Shown: positions 1 to 7,213 of the stretch, piece after piece
Layout: every line of letters starts with the position of its first letter
Numbering within the stretch: the first letter of the stretch is position 1
Assembly: GCF_003481985.1 (NCBI RefSeq)
Contig: NZ_QUMD01000044.1
Span: forward strand, 1 to 17,697
Source of the DNA: Clostridium sp. OF09-36
Lineage (GTDB): Bacteria; Bacillota; Clostridia; Lachnospirales; Lachnospiraceae
Direction: 5' to 3'
DNA: 17,697 bases
Notes under the pieces: model-generated
What the model was told of the DNA's origin: nothing
What the model saw: the letters and a program-made list of their open reading frames with translations, nothing else
The model's database searches: none
Made by a program: the position numbers and the translations under genes

Positions 1-53
1 AGCGTGGTAACACGTGCAGCTGACTGTCACTAATAGGTCGAGGGCTTAACCAA
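1..53 (+). rRNA. 23S ribosomal RNA, 3' end (partial)
   Basis: The first ~53 bases match the conserved 3' terminus of bacterial 23S rRNA, including the stretch CTAATAGGTCGAGGGCTTAA near the end of helix 101/the 3' strand that closes the molecule. The rest of the gene lies upstream of the window. The exact mature end (around 51-54) is judged from the conserved GGCTTAACC ending. A tRNA follows after about 70 nt, so this is the tail of an rRNA operon. Confidence 0.93.
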
Positions 54-96
54 GACGGTTTAGGTAAAAGAAAACGGATGAAATTCAATATGTGGT

Positions 97-117
97 TTTG
101 AGGGTACATGCCTCAAA
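97..117 (+). other. Hairpin in 23S-tRNA spacer
   Basis: TTTGAGG (97-103) pairs with CCTCAAA (111-117) around a 7-nt loop, 6 nt before the tRNA. It has no U-tract and lies inside an rRNA-tRNA transcript, so a processing signal or simple structural spacer is more likely than a terminator. The role is inferred from position only. Confidence 0.4.
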
Positions 118-123
118 TAAAAT

Positions 124-196
124 GCGCGAGTGGCTCAGTTGGTGGAGTACGACCTTGCCAAGGTCGGGGTCGCGGGTTCGAGTCCCGTCTCGCGCT
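124..196 (+). tRNA. tRNA-Gly (anticodon GCC)
   Basis: A full cloverleaf can be drawn. The acceptor stem is GCGCGAG (124-130) with CTCGCGC (189-195), and the discriminator base is T196. The D arm is GCTC...GAGT. The anticodon stem GACCT/AGGTC encloses the loop TTGCCAA, giving anticodon GCC and therefore glycine (GGC/GGU codons). The T arm is built around GGTTCGAGTCC. CCA is not encoded and must be added after transcription. The gene sits about 70 nt after the 23S end, so it is probably co-transcribed with the rRNA operon. Confidence 0.96.
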
Positions 197-205
197 CTCA
201 AGAGT

Positions 206-242
206 ACAAGAAAGGGTATCCGAAATGGATACCCTTTCTTGT
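206..242 (+). terminator. Long perfect hairpin after tRNA-Gly
   Basis: A perfect 16-bp stem pairs 206-221 with 227-242 around the 5-nt loop GAAAT. It can be extended to 204/244 through one G-T pair. It starts 10 nt after the tRNA. There is no long T-run after the stem, although the 3' arm itself has TTTCTT. It is probably the first terminator or a 3'-processing hairpin of the rRNA/tRNA transcript. Confidence 0.65.
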
Positions 243-245
243 GCT

Positions 246-269
246 GTTCAAGCCCTGCCGGGCTCGAAC
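246..269 (+). other. Second hairpin downstream of tRNA
   Basis: GTTC+AGCCC (246-255) pairs with GGGCT+GAAC (260-269) around the loop TGCC, with one internal A/C mismatch. It sits between two larger hairpins. No T-tract follows. Its function is unknown; it may add to termination or stabilise the 3' end. Confidence 0.4.
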
Positions 270-279
270 GTGACAGTCT

Positions 280-323
280 AAATAGGAAAAAGGTTCCGAG
301 ATTTGCGGAACTTTTTCCTATTT
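280..323 (+). terminator. Terminator hairpin closing the rRNA/tRNA unit
   Basis: Arms 280-298 and 306-323 form an 18-bp stem with one bulged G and a 7-nt loop. The 3' arm carries a run of five T followed by CCTATTT, so it is A/T-rich at its base like a bidirectional terminator. It is the last hairpin before the promoter of the next gene. Confidence 0.65.
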
Positions 324-378
324 AAAGCCAATAGTTTGATTTGCTGTTTACACAAGATCATGCGTGAGCACTAGGCGT

Positions 379-406
379 TTGACGGCTGAGACAGATAGTG
401 TATAAT
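379..406 (+). promoter_or_regulatory. Sigma-A promoter for the NSS transporter
   Basis: The -35 TTGACG (379-384) and the -10 TATAAT (401-406) are separated by 16 bp. This gives a 5' leader of roughly 85 nt before the TTG start at 500. Both boxes are near consensus and no other gene lies between. Confidence 0.75.
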
Positions 407-499
407 AGCCAGTACTGCGGTAACGCGGAAACAAGTTTTGTCACAATGAAGTATAGTCATTAAATCGGCAAAATGGGGGAAAAGAAGGAGGAAAATATT

Positions 500-1873
500 T
501 TGAAACAACGAGAAACCTTTCAGTCAAGACTGGGATTTCTGCTGCTTTCAGCAGGATGCGCCATCGGTATCGGAAATGTATGGCGTTTTCCATATGTGGT
601 TGGAGCAAACGGCGGCGGCATTTTTGTCGTAATCTATCTGCTGTTTCTGGCTATTATGGGTGTTCCGGTTCTTTCTATGGAATTTGCGGTGGGACGTGCA
701 AGCCGCAAAAGTCCGGTTAAGGCTTATCAGGAGCTGGAAAAACCGGGAAGCAAGTGGCATCTGCATGGTTATGTGGCGCTGCTTGGCAACTATGTACTGA
801 TGATGTTTTATACCACGGTTGCGGGTTGGATGCTTTATTATTTTTACAGCTTTGTGACCGGAGCATTTACCGGACTGGATACCGAAGGCGTTCAGGGAAT
901 GTTTGGTGAGATGCTGGCGAGCCCGGGCATCAATGTATTCTGGATGGTGGTTGTGGTAATTCTTGGAATCATGATCTGTTCTCTTGGTCTGCAGGCCGGA
1001 GTGGAGCGTATTACCAAGGTGATGATGATCGGTCTGCTGTCGCTGATGATCATCTTGGCGATTCATGGCGTATTCCTGGAAGGCGGTATGGAAGGCCTGA
1101 AATTCTACGTGCTTCCTGACGTGGAGAAGATGAAATCCGTGGGAATCGGTCAGGTGATCGTGTCTGCCATGAACCAGTCCTTCTTCACGCTAAGCCTGGG
1201 TATTGGAGCCATGGCGATTTTCGGAAGCTATCTGGAGAAGAATAATACACTGCTGGGCGAGTCGGTCAATGTTGCAGTGCTGGATACTTTTGTAGCGATT
1301 ACCGCGGGTCTGATCATTTTCCCGGCGTGCTTTGCGTTTGGCGTCAATCCGGACAGTGGTCCGAGCCTGATCTTCATTACGCTGCCGAACGTATTTATCT
1401 CCATGATCGGTGGACGGATCTGGGGAAGCCTGTTCTTCTTATTTATGTCCTGCGCGGCTTTCTCTACCGTCATTGCGGTATTTGAGAATATCATTGCCTG
1501 CGATATGGAATTATTCGAGATCGACCGGAAAAAATCTGCAAAGATCAACATGATCCTGATCATTGTACTGTCCCTTCCGTGTGCATTGGGCTATAATGTA
1601 CTCAGTGGATTTGAGCCGCTGGGAGCTGGCAGCTCTGTGCTGGATCTGGAGGATTTCCTGGTGAGCAATATCCTGCTTCCACTGGGCTCCCTGGTGTATC
1701 TGCTGTTTGCCACCTGGGATTTCGGCTGGGGCTTTGACGAGTACCGGGCTGAGGCAAATGAGGGTGTCGGAATCAAGGTGCCGGCATGGATCCGCGGGTA
1801 TGTGAAGTATATTTTACCGCTCATGATCCTGGGACTGTTTGTTCAGGGAATCTGGGTGAAGTTTTTCGCCTAA
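500..1873 (+). CDS. Sodium-dependent amino-acid symporter, NSS (SNF) family
   Basis: This is a membrane symporter of the neurotransmitter:sodium symporter family (LeuT/MhsT group), which uses the sodium gradient to import amino acids. TM1 carries the family hallmark GIGNVWRFPY followed by GANGGG; about 12 hydrophobic segments follow, ending with one at the C-terminus, as in full-length members of ~440-460 aa. I prefer the TTG start at 500 (457 aa, beginning MKQRETF) because AAGGAGG lies at 485-491 with good spacing. The in-frame ATG at 473 (466 aa) has no ribosome binding site. The gene is alone behind its own promoter, and no clear terminator follows it. The family call is firm. The substrate (tryptophan, tyrosine, branched-chain or other) cannot be read from the sequence. 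Confidence 0.93.
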   Translation: MKQRETFQSRLGFLLLSAGCAIGIGNVWRFPYVVGANGGGIFVVIYLLFLAIMGVPVLSMEFAVGRASRKSPVKAYQELEKPGSKWHLHGYVALLGNYVLMMFYTTVAGWMLYYFYSFVTGAFTGLDTEGVQGMFGEMLASPGINVFWMVVVVILGIMICSLGLQAGVERITKVMMIGLLSLMIILAIHGVFLEGGMEGLKFYVLPDVEKMKSVGIGQVIVSAMNQSFFTLSLGIGAMAIFGSYLEKNNTLLGESVNVAVLDTFVAITAGLIIFPACFAFGVNPDSGPSLIFITLPNVFISMIGGRIWGSLFFLFMSCAAFSTVIAVFENIIACDMELFEIDRKKSAKINMILIIVLSLPCALGYNVLSGFEPLGAGSSVLDLEDFLVSNILLPLGSLVYLLFATWDFGWGFDEYRAEANEGVGIKVPAWIRGYVKYILPLMILGLFVQGIWVKFFA

Positions 1874-1966
1874 ACTGCTGAGTTCAAATCATTTGTAGTT
1901 ATTTGCTTACATAAGTATTGGAAAATGTTCACATGCAGAAATTTTGCTGATTGGAATGCGAGAAAG

Positions 1967-1981
1967 CGACAAATTTTGTCG
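1967..1981. promoter_or_regulatory. Palindrome upstream of HAD phosphatase gene
   Basis: CGACAAA and TTTGTCG form 7-bp arms around a single central T. GCGACA is also repeated directly at 1966-1971 and 1985-1990. It lies ~60 bp before the start of the HAD gene, in the 165-bp gap after the transporter. A possible -10 (TATGAA, 1995-2000) follows. It could be an operator, but no regulator is known for it. Confidence 0.3.
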
Positions 1982-2038
1982 TTGGCGACACTTGTATGAA
2001 TAGTGGACTGATGTATGCGAGGAAAGAGAGGAATTGCC

Positions 2039-2704
2039 ATGATTCGCTGTTGTATTTTTGATTTGGATGGAACCTTATTAAATACGCTGGATGCGCTGAC
2101 CTACACGACCAATCTGACATTAAAGGAGTTTGACTACGGGCCGGTCGGTGAGGAACAGGTCAAGCAGTTTGTGGGAGACGGATACCGCATGCAGGTAAAA
2201 AGAGCGCTGCAGTACTGTGGGGATGAGAAACTGACCCATTATGAGGAAGCGCTTTCTGTCTACATGAAGCTGTTTGCGGAGCATTGTCTCTACCATGTGC
2301 GTCCTTATGATGGGATCCGAGAACTTCTTGAAACATTAAAGAAACAGGGAATCCACATTGCAGTTCTTTCTAATAAACCGCACGCACGGACAGTGGAAAA
2401 TATTGAGTCTGTGTTTGGCAAAGGATATTTCGATGTTGTGGCAGGACAGAAGGATGAGATTCCGAAGAAGCCGGACCCGGCAGGTGTGAACCTGATCCTG
2501 GAGCAGTTTGGCTGTAAGCCGGAGGAGTGCCTGTATTTTGGTGATACCAATACCGATATGCAGACAGGGCTGAATGCAAAAGCGCATACGGTCGGCGTAA
2601 CCTGGGGATTTCGGGGACGTGAGGAACTGGAAGCATTCCACCCGGATTTTGTGATCGATGAGCCGCAGACTGTGATAGAGAAAATCCTGAAATTTTATGT
2701 ATAA
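2039..2704 (+). CDS. HAD-family phosphatase, phosphoglycolate phosphatase-like
   Basis: This is a soluble haloacid dehalogenase superfamily phosphatase of subfamily IA. All four motifs are present. Motif I is FDLDGTL (nucleophile Asp8, acid/base Asp10), motif II is LSNKP (Ser111), motif III is KKPDP (Lys144) and motif IV is GDTNTD (168-173). The helical cap between motifs I and II is of the size seen in Gph and PpaX. Start 2039 (221 aa) is chosen because AGAGAGGA precedes it at the right distance; the in-frame ATG at 2015 would add eight residues and has no such site. Family members act on 2-phosphoglycolate, pyrophosphate or sugar phosphates, so the true substrate is open. The next gene has its own promoter after a strong terminator, so this gene is transcribed alone or by read-through from the transporter. 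Confidence 0.88.
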   Translation: MIRCCIFDLDGTLLNTLDALTYTTNLTLKEFDYGPVGEEQVKQFVGDGYRMQVKRALQYCGDEKLTHYEEALSVYMKLFAEHCLYHVRPYDGIRELLETLKKQGIHIAVLSNKPHARTVENIESVFGKGYFDVVAGQKDEIPKKPDPAGVNLILEQFGCKPEECLYFGDTNTDMQTGLNAKAHTVGVTWGFRGREELEAFHPDFVIDEPQTVIEKILKFYV

Positions 2705-2840
2705 GATTCTGGATGTGACGATACATAATATTATAGAAGAAAATCTATTGGAAAAATTATTGAAATAAGCGAACCTGTTTCATGAAGATGCAGTTGGAAG
2801 ACATCGTTTTGGGTGAATGGTTTCCGCACAAAAGAAGAAA

Positions 2841-2883
2841 AAAGAGGAAATCTGTGGATAATCTGCAGATTTCCTCTTTTTTT
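2841..2883 (+). terminator. Rho-independent terminator after HAD gene
   Basis: AAAGAGGAAATCTG (2841-2854) pairs perfectly with 2866-2879, leaving an 11-nt loop. Seven T follow GAGG's partner (2877-2883). This is a textbook intrinsic terminator, about 135 nt after the HAD stop. The A-run before the stem means it may also work in reverse. The rest of the gap (2705-2840) shows nothing I can name. Confidence 0.88.
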
Positions 2884-2896
2884 CACTCCATGGCAC

Positions 2897-2924
2897 TTGA
2901 TTAATTTCAGAAATCCGATATAAT
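2897..2924 (+). promoter_or_regulatory. Sigma-A promoter for the amino-acid ABC operon
   Basis: The -35 TTGATT (2897-2902) and the -10 TATAAT (2919-2924) have a 16-bp spacer. They lie just after the terminator and ~75 bp before the first ABC gene. No riboswitch fits in the short leader, which ends in a strong GAGGAGG site. Confidence 0.75.
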
Positions 2925-2998
2925 GGGTTAGTATATGTTTTATATTTATGCAGAATATTCATCCGTAGATGAATAAATGCAAATCGAGGAGGATTATT

Positions 2999-3934
2999 AT
3001 GAAGAAGAAAATCGTGGCATTATCCATGGCAGCATGTATGGCAGCTTCTGTAACCGCTTGCGGCGGCAGTAAGTCGGCAGAGACAACCGCAGCAGCTTCT
3101 GAGGCAGCTACCGAAGCAGCAGAGAGCACTGAGGCAGCAGAGAGCAGCGCTGAGGAAACCAAAGCAGCAGCTGAGATCGAGACTGTAACTTCTGGCAAGC
3201 TGACCGTAGCAACCAGCCCGGACTTCGCTCCGTATGAGTTCTACGCAATCGGTGAGGACGGAACCCCGAATCTGTCTGGTTTCGATATGGATCTGGCTCA
3301 GTATATCGCAGATTATCTTGGACTTGAGTTAGAGGTTGTTACCGTAGATTTCGATGGTGTATTAAGCGAGCTGCAGACCAAGTCTGTTGACCTTGGTATG
3401 GCTGGTCTTTCCCCGGATGAGAAGCGTATGGGCATCATGGATTTCTCTGATATTTACTATACCGGCGGTCAGTCCTTAGTAACTGTTAAGGACAACGCTG
3501 AGACCTACAACAGCTTCGAAGCAATCAACAAACCGGAAGTTTCCGTAGGCGCACAGATCGGTTCCATCCAGATGGATCTGGCAAATGAGAACAGCCCGGA
3601 GGCTGACATTGTTGGTCTTCCGAAGGTTACCGATATCATTTCTGAGCTGTTAACCGGCAAGATGGATGCTGCTTATATCGAGACTGATGTAGCAAAGAGT
3701 TATCAGCAGAACTACCCGGAGCTTGCAATCGTTATGGACGTTCCGTACGATACCGAAGGTTCCGCAATCGGTGTCTGCAAGGGCAACGAAGCTCTGTTAG
3801 CTGGTGTTAACGAAGCAATCGCAGCTGCAAAAGAGGATGGAAGCCTTGAGAAGTTCATCGCTGATGCTGGTGAGCTTGCTGCAGGTGAGAAATATGAGGG
3901 TCTTCTGGACGCAGAAGGAAACGTTCAGAACTAA
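2999..3934 (+). CDS. Amino-acid ABC transporter substrate-binding lipoprotein
   Basis: This is the extracellular binding component of a polar amino-acid importer (SBP family 3, PF00497 type). It starts with a lipoprotein signal peptide whose lipobox is VTAC, so Cys21 would be lipidated and anchored to the membrane. A low-complexity Ala/Glu/Ser/Thr linker follows (~25-60), then the bilobal domain from LTVATSPDFAPYEF onward. Arg143 in DEKRMGIMDFS sits where family members bind the ligand carboxylate. Glu228 (AAYIET) sits where HisJ and GlnH have the Asp that holds the ligand amino group, which may shift specificity. Start 2999 has GAGGAGG ahead of it; the upstream in-frame ATG at 2969 does not. 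It is the first gene of a three-gene operon. The ligand is not determined. Confidence 0.92.
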   Translation: MKKKIVALSMAACMAASVTACGGSKSAETTAAASEAATEAAESTEAAESSAEETKAAAEIETVTSGKLTVATSPDFAPYEFYAIGEDGTPNLSGFDMDLAQYIADYLGLELEVVTVDFDGVLSELQTKSVDLGMAGLSPDEKRMGIMDFSDIYYTGGQSLVTVKDNAETYNSFEAINKPEVSVGAQIGSIQMDLANENSPEADIVGLPKVTDIISELLTGKMDAAYIETDVAKSYQQNYPELAIVMDVPYDTEGSAIGVCKGNEALLAGVNEAIAAAKEDGSLEKFIADAGELAAGEKYEGLLDAEGNVQN

Positions 3935-3952
3935 GACTGAAAGGAGCACCCG

Positions 3953-4738
3953 ATGAGTCATTTTGTTCAATGGAGCAATTTTTCAAAAATAGCGCCGTAT
4001 GCCGAGTTGTTTCAGCAGGGCATTATCGTTACAGTCCTGTTATCCGTATTTACGGTTGCAATCGGCTTTTGCATTGCGCTGATACTGGCACTGATGAGAA
4101 TGTCAAATGTCCGCCCATTCCGGGCATTGGGACTTGATAAAGACGGTCATATGCGGGAGGGCGGTCCGCTTGTCTGGATCAGCAAGTTTAATCCGCTGTC
4201 TTTCCTGGCAACGGCTTACGTTGAGATCCTGCGTTCCACGCCGGTTATCGTGCAGGTGTTTATCATCTACTACGGCGTGTTCGGCATCATCCAGCTTCCG
4301 TCTTTCCAGATCCTCGGATTTATCAAGTTCAGCCGGTTCTTCCCGGGCGTTGTGGCTCTGGGCATGAACTCCGGCGCATATCTGTGTGAGATCATCCGTG
4401 CGGGAATCCAGTCCATTGACGGCGGACAGACAGAGGCAGCCCGTTCCCTCGGACTGTCCCAGACCCAGAACCTGCGCTATATCATTTTCCCGCAGGCATT
4501 AAAAAACATTCTCCCGGCAATCGCCAACGAGTTTGTTGTAATCATTAAGGAGTCTGCAATCACCTACACCATCGGTGTACAGGATATCATGTCTGCTGTA
4601 AATGCAGTTAAGGGTGCAACCTTTGTTATCGTGGAGCCTCTGCTGGTGGCAACGGCAATTTATTTCTGCCTGTGCTTCCCGACTTCCAAGATCATTGCAT
4701 ATTTTGAGAGGAGAATGAGCCGTGGCGACAAACGATAG
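3953..4738 (+). CDS. Amino-acid ABC transporter permease (HisM/GlnP type)
   Basis: This is the integral membrane subunit of the importer, about 261 aa. TM1 lies near residues 20-45, and further membrane segments follow. The cytoplasmic EAA loop reads GGQTEAARSLGLSQTQ with EAA at 161-163; this loop docks onto the ATPase. An unusually long hydrophilic stretch (about residues 50-80, VRPFRALGLDKDGHMREGGP) separates TM1 from the next hydrophobic part, where most relatives have only a few residues. AAGGAG precedes the ATG. It lies 18 nt after the binding-protein gene and overlaps the ATPase gene by 17 nt, as expected of a translationally coupled operon. Confidence 0.92.
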   Translation: MSHFVQWSNFSKIAPYAELFQQGIIVTVLLSVFTVAIGFCIALILALMRMSNVRPFRALGLDKDGHMREGGPLVWISKFNPLSFLATAYVEILRSTPVIVQVFIIYYGVFGIIQLPSFQILGFIKFSRFFPGVVALGMNSGAYLCEIIRAGIQSIDGGQTEAARSLGLSQTQNLRYIIFPQALKNILPAIANEFVVIIKESAITYTIGVQDIMSAVNAVKGATFVIVEPLLVATAIYFCLCFPTSKIIAYFERRMSRGDKR

Positions 4739-5498
4739 CATGATTCAGGTAAAAGACTTAAAAAAGCATTATAAAATGGGAACCATCAAGGCACTGGACG
4801 GTGTGACGGTCAACATCAATAAAGGGGATGTCATGGCAGTCATCGGGCCGTCCGGTTCCGGAAAGTCCACCTTCCTTCGCAGCTTGAACCTTCTGGAGGA
4901 GCCGACCGGAGGAGCCATCATCTTTAACGGGATCGACATCACCAAGAAGAAATACCAGGATGAGAGCGGAAAAATGGTAAAACTGGACATTGACGCCCTG
5001 CGCCAGCGCATGGGAATGGTGTTTCAGCATTTCAACCTGTTTCCGCATATGACCATTCTGGAAAACATGGTGCTTGCACCGATGAAGGTAAAGGGTGTCA
5101 GCCGTGCAGATGCGGAAAAGAAAGCCTTAGAGCTTCTGGACCGTGTTGGTTTGAAAGACCGTGCAGATGCTTACCCGATCCAGCTGTCCGGCGGACAGAA
5201 ACAGCGTGTTGCAATTGTGCGTGCGCTGGCGATGGAGCCGGAGGTGATGCTGTTTGACGAGCCGACTTCCGCGCTGGACCCGGAAATGGTTGGTGAGGTT
5301 CTGGATGTTATGAAGGAACTGGCCCACGAGGGCATGACCATGGTGGTCGTAACCCATGAGATGGGATTCGCAAAAGAGGTTGGAAACCGCGTCCTCTTTA
5401 TGGCAGATGGAAAGCTGTTGGAAGAGGGAACGCCGGAGGAGATCTTTGATCATCCGAAGCATGAACGTCTGAAGGAATTCCTTGCAAAGGTATTATAA
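4722..5498 (+). CDS. Amino-acid ABC transporter ATP-binding protein
   Basis: This is the cytoplasmic ATPase that powers the importer. It carries Walker A GPSGSGKST (42-50), signature LSGGQKQR (155-162), Walker B VMLFDEP with Asp179 and catalytic Glu180, the D-loop SALDPE and the switch His212 (VTHEM). An extra charged segment after the Walker A region (KKKYQDESGKMVKLD) is somewhat longer than in GlnQ/HisP. Start is GTG at 4722, behind GAGGAG at 4707-4712; an in-frame ATG at 4740 lacks a site. The start lies inside the permease gene. With no promoter in between, all three genes are one transcript. Confidence 0.94.
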   Translation: MATNDSMIQVKDLKKHYKMGTIKALDGVTVNINKGDVMAVIGPSGSGKSTFLRSLNLLEEPTGGAIIFNGIDITKKKYQDESGKMVKLDIDALRQRMGMVFQHFNLFPHMTILENMVLAPMKVKGVSRADAEKKALELLDRVGLKDRADAYPIQLSGGQKQRVAIVRALAMEPEVMLFDEPTSALDPEMVGEVLDVMKELAHEGMTMVVVTHEMGFAKEVGNRVLFMADGKLLEEGTPEEIFDHPKHERLKEFLAKVL

Positions 5499-5511
5499 AA
5501 AGGATTATAAT
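5482..5511 (+). promoter_or_regulatory. Possible promoter at end of ABC ATPase gene
   Basis: TTGCAA (5482-5487) and TATAAT (5506-5511) are 18 bp apart; the -35 is inside the end of the ATPase gene. A transcript from it would run ~55 nt into the hairpin at 5570-5597 before reaching the amidohydrolase. It rests on motif match only, in A/T-rich DNA where chance matches are common. Confidence 0.35.
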
Positions 5512-5569
5512 TATATTGTTGCGGCACAAGGAGCAGCAATGTTGAGATTATGGTTTGAAGTTACATCAG

Positions 5570-5597
5570 AGTGCCGGGCTTGTTCCCGGCACTTTTT
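5570..5597 (+). terminator. Rho-independent terminator between ABC operon and M20D gene
   Basis: AGTGCCGGG (5570-5578) pairs perfectly with CCCGGCACT (5585-5593) around a 6-nt loop, followed by TTTTT (5593-5597). It ends the ABC operon. It also sits only ~23 nt ahead of the next gene's ribosome binding site. Confidence 0.9.
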
Positions 5598-5638
5598 GCG
5601 TTGTATGGAAAATAACAGATAGGAGGAGTATCAATATC

Positions 5639-7081
5639 ATGACAGAAGAAAAGAAGGTAGCCCTCGCGGCCATTGAAGCCAGAAAAGATCAGATCTGCGA
5701 TGTGGCAGACCGCATCTGGGAGTATGCGGAGTTATCTTTGCAGGAGGTAAAGTCCGCAGCGCTTTACTGCAAAGTGCTGGAGCAGGAAGGATTTCATGTA
5801 GAAAAGGGAATCAGCGGCATTGATACGGCATTTTCAGCAAGCTTTGGAAACGGCCGTCCGGTGATCGGTATTCTGGCAGAGTACGATGCGCTTTCCGGCT
5901 TGTCACAGACCGCGGGCTGTACGGAGGAAAAGCCGCTGGCCGAGGGCGGCAGCGGACATGGCTGTGGTCATAACATTCTGGGCGCCGGTGCGATGGCAGC
6001 TGCGTTTGGCGTGAAGGCTTATCTGGAGCAGAATAAAATAGAAGGAACTGTGATCTTATATGGCTGTCCGGGGGAAGAGGGCGGTGCATCCAAGGCATTT
6101 ATGGCGCGGGATGGTGTCTGGAAAGATCTGGATGCGGCACTGACCTGGCATCCGGAGGATGTCAATGAGGTTGCGACCGGTTCTTCCAATGCCTGCATTC
6201 AGACCCAGTACAAGTTCCACGGAATCGCTTCCCATGCATCCGGTGCGCCGGAGAAGGGACGCAGCGCACTGGATGCAGTGGAATTGATGAACACGGGCGT
6301 GCAGTATCTGCGGGAGCATATGAGTGACAAGGCGCGGATCCATTACGCGATCACGGATGCCGGCGGATGCAGCCCGAATGTGGTGCAGGCGAAAGCCAGT
6401 GTGCTTTATATGGTGCGCTCTAACCATGTAGCAGAGGCGATAGAGCTTCAGAAGCGGGTCGATAAGATCGCTCAGGGCGCGGCGCTGATGACGGAGACAA
6501 CCTTTGAGAAGAAGTTTATCGACGGACTTTCCGATACGATCAGCAACTTTGCGCTGGAGCGGGTTCTGTATAAAAATTACGAGGAGCTTGGCGTGCCTTC
6601 CTATACGGAAGAGGAGAATGCATTTGCAGATGCTCTCGCGAAAACCTATCTTGGAAACGACAGGGTTCCGGGTGTGGCAGCAGGAAACGATGAACAAGCA
6701 AAAGAGCAGGTCATCGCCATGCAGCAGGCGTGCGGTCATGCCATGAATGCATTTCTGGCACCGCTGTACCAGGGGAATGCATTTAAAGCAGGGTCTACCG
6801 ATGTAGGTGATGTGAGCTGGCTGACTCCGACTGCGCAGATCCATGTGGCTGCATGGCCAAACGGCTGCCCGGGACACAGCTGGCAGAATGTTTCCTGCGA
6901 CCGGACTGAAATTGGACACAAGGCAGCGGTCCATGCTGGAAAGGTACTGGCGGCGGCAGCCATCGACCTTTATAACCAGCCGGAACTCTTAAAAGAAGCA
7001 AGGGCAGAATTTGAAAAGCGCACGGCAGCAGGCTTTGTGAGCCCGGTCCCGGCGGACGCAGTCCCGGTGATCCCGGATTAG
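5639..7081 (+). CDS. M20D-family amidohydrolase, AbgB-like (aminobenzoyl-glutamate hydrolase type)
   Basis: This is a zinc-type aminoacyl amidohydrolase of peptidase family M20D, 480 aa, the size of AbgB (subunit B of p-aminobenzoyl-glutamate hydrolase). Metal-site motifs are seen in order: HGCGHN (107-112, with Cys109 and His111), the acidic pair Glu146-Glu147 in CPGEEGG, His171 in TWHPED and His413 in GCPGHSW. The central dimerisation domain begins near QTQYKFHG and carries HASGAPEKGRSALDA. Start 5639 follows AGGAGGAG; a longer reading from 5555 would run through the terminator and is rejected. It may cleave an N-acyl or peptide-like amino-acid conjugate. The amino-acid ABC operon next to it fits uptake or release of the products, but that link is only an inference. 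No obvious own promoter lies between the terminator and the start. Confidence 0.88.
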   Translation: MTEEKKVALAAIEARKDQICDVADRIWEYAELSLQEVKSAALYCKVLEQEGFHVEKGISGIDTAFSASFGNGRPVIGILAEYDALSGLSQTAGCTEEKPLAEGGSGHGCGHNILGAGAMAAAFGVKAYLEQNKIEGTVILYGCPGEEGGASKAFMARDGVWKDLDAALTWHPEDVNEVATGSSNACIQTQYKFHGIASHASGAPEKGRSALDAVELMNTGVQYLREHMSDKARIHYAITDAGGCSPNVVQAKASVLYMVRSNHVAEAIELQKRVDKIAQGAALMTETTFEKKFIDGLSDTISNFALERVLYKNYEELGVPSYTEEENAFADALAKTYLGNDRVPGVAAGNDEQAKEQVIAMQQACGHAMNAFLAPLYQGNAFKAGSTDVGDVSWLTPTAQIHVAAWPNGCPGHSWQNVSCDRTEIGHKAAVHAGKVLAAAAIDLYNQPELLKEARAEFEKRTAAGFVSPVPADAVPVIPD

Positions 7082-7132
7082 TTTGTTAAATTTGCAGTTC
7101 ACAGATGCGACACAAAGAATTTAGAAAGTTTT

Positions 7133-7168
7133 AACAGGAGCGGGGGTTTAAAATCCCCCGCTTCTGTT
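7133..7168 (+). terminator. GC-rich hairpin after M20D gene
   Basis: AACAGGAGCGGGGG (7133-7146) pairs with CCCCCGCTTCTGTT (7155-7168), 14 bp with one G-T pair, around an 8-nt A/T loop. It is 50 nt after the stop codon. Only a weak T-rich tail follows, so termination is likely but maybe incomplete. A possible -10 (TATACT, 7170-7175) lies right after it, with no clear -35. Confidence 0.7.
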
Positions 7169-7213
7169 GTATACTTAATAGAACAGAAAAAGCTGGGAAA
7201 CATTCGTTTTCAG

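Noticed and set aside
92..325. 77-aa open frame across the tRNA-Gly region
   Set aside because: It overlaps the tRNA and the two terminator hairpins, has no ribosome binding site, and its protein is an artefact of RNA sequence.
3080..3175. GCAGCA/GAGGCAGC-like repeats in the binding-protein gene
   Set aside because: They encode the Ala/Glu-rich linker between the lipid anchor and the domain, common in Clostridia lipoproteins; not a mobile or CRISPR repeat.
5555..5638. Extended N-terminus of the M20D protein
   Set aside because: The extra 28 codons translate the terminator hairpin and lack a ribosome binding site; the ATG at 5639 follows AGGAGGAG and gives the family's normal length.
5499..5640. 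T-box or other riboswitch before the M20D gene
   Set aside because: The leader is too short and lacks a T-box GGTGG-type sequence or any known riboswitch core; only the terminator hairpin is present.
6056..6934. 292-aa minus-strand open frame opposite the M20D gene
   Set aside because: It is long, but it lies fully within a conserved enzyme gene on the other strand and shows Cys/His/Arg-rich shadow composition.
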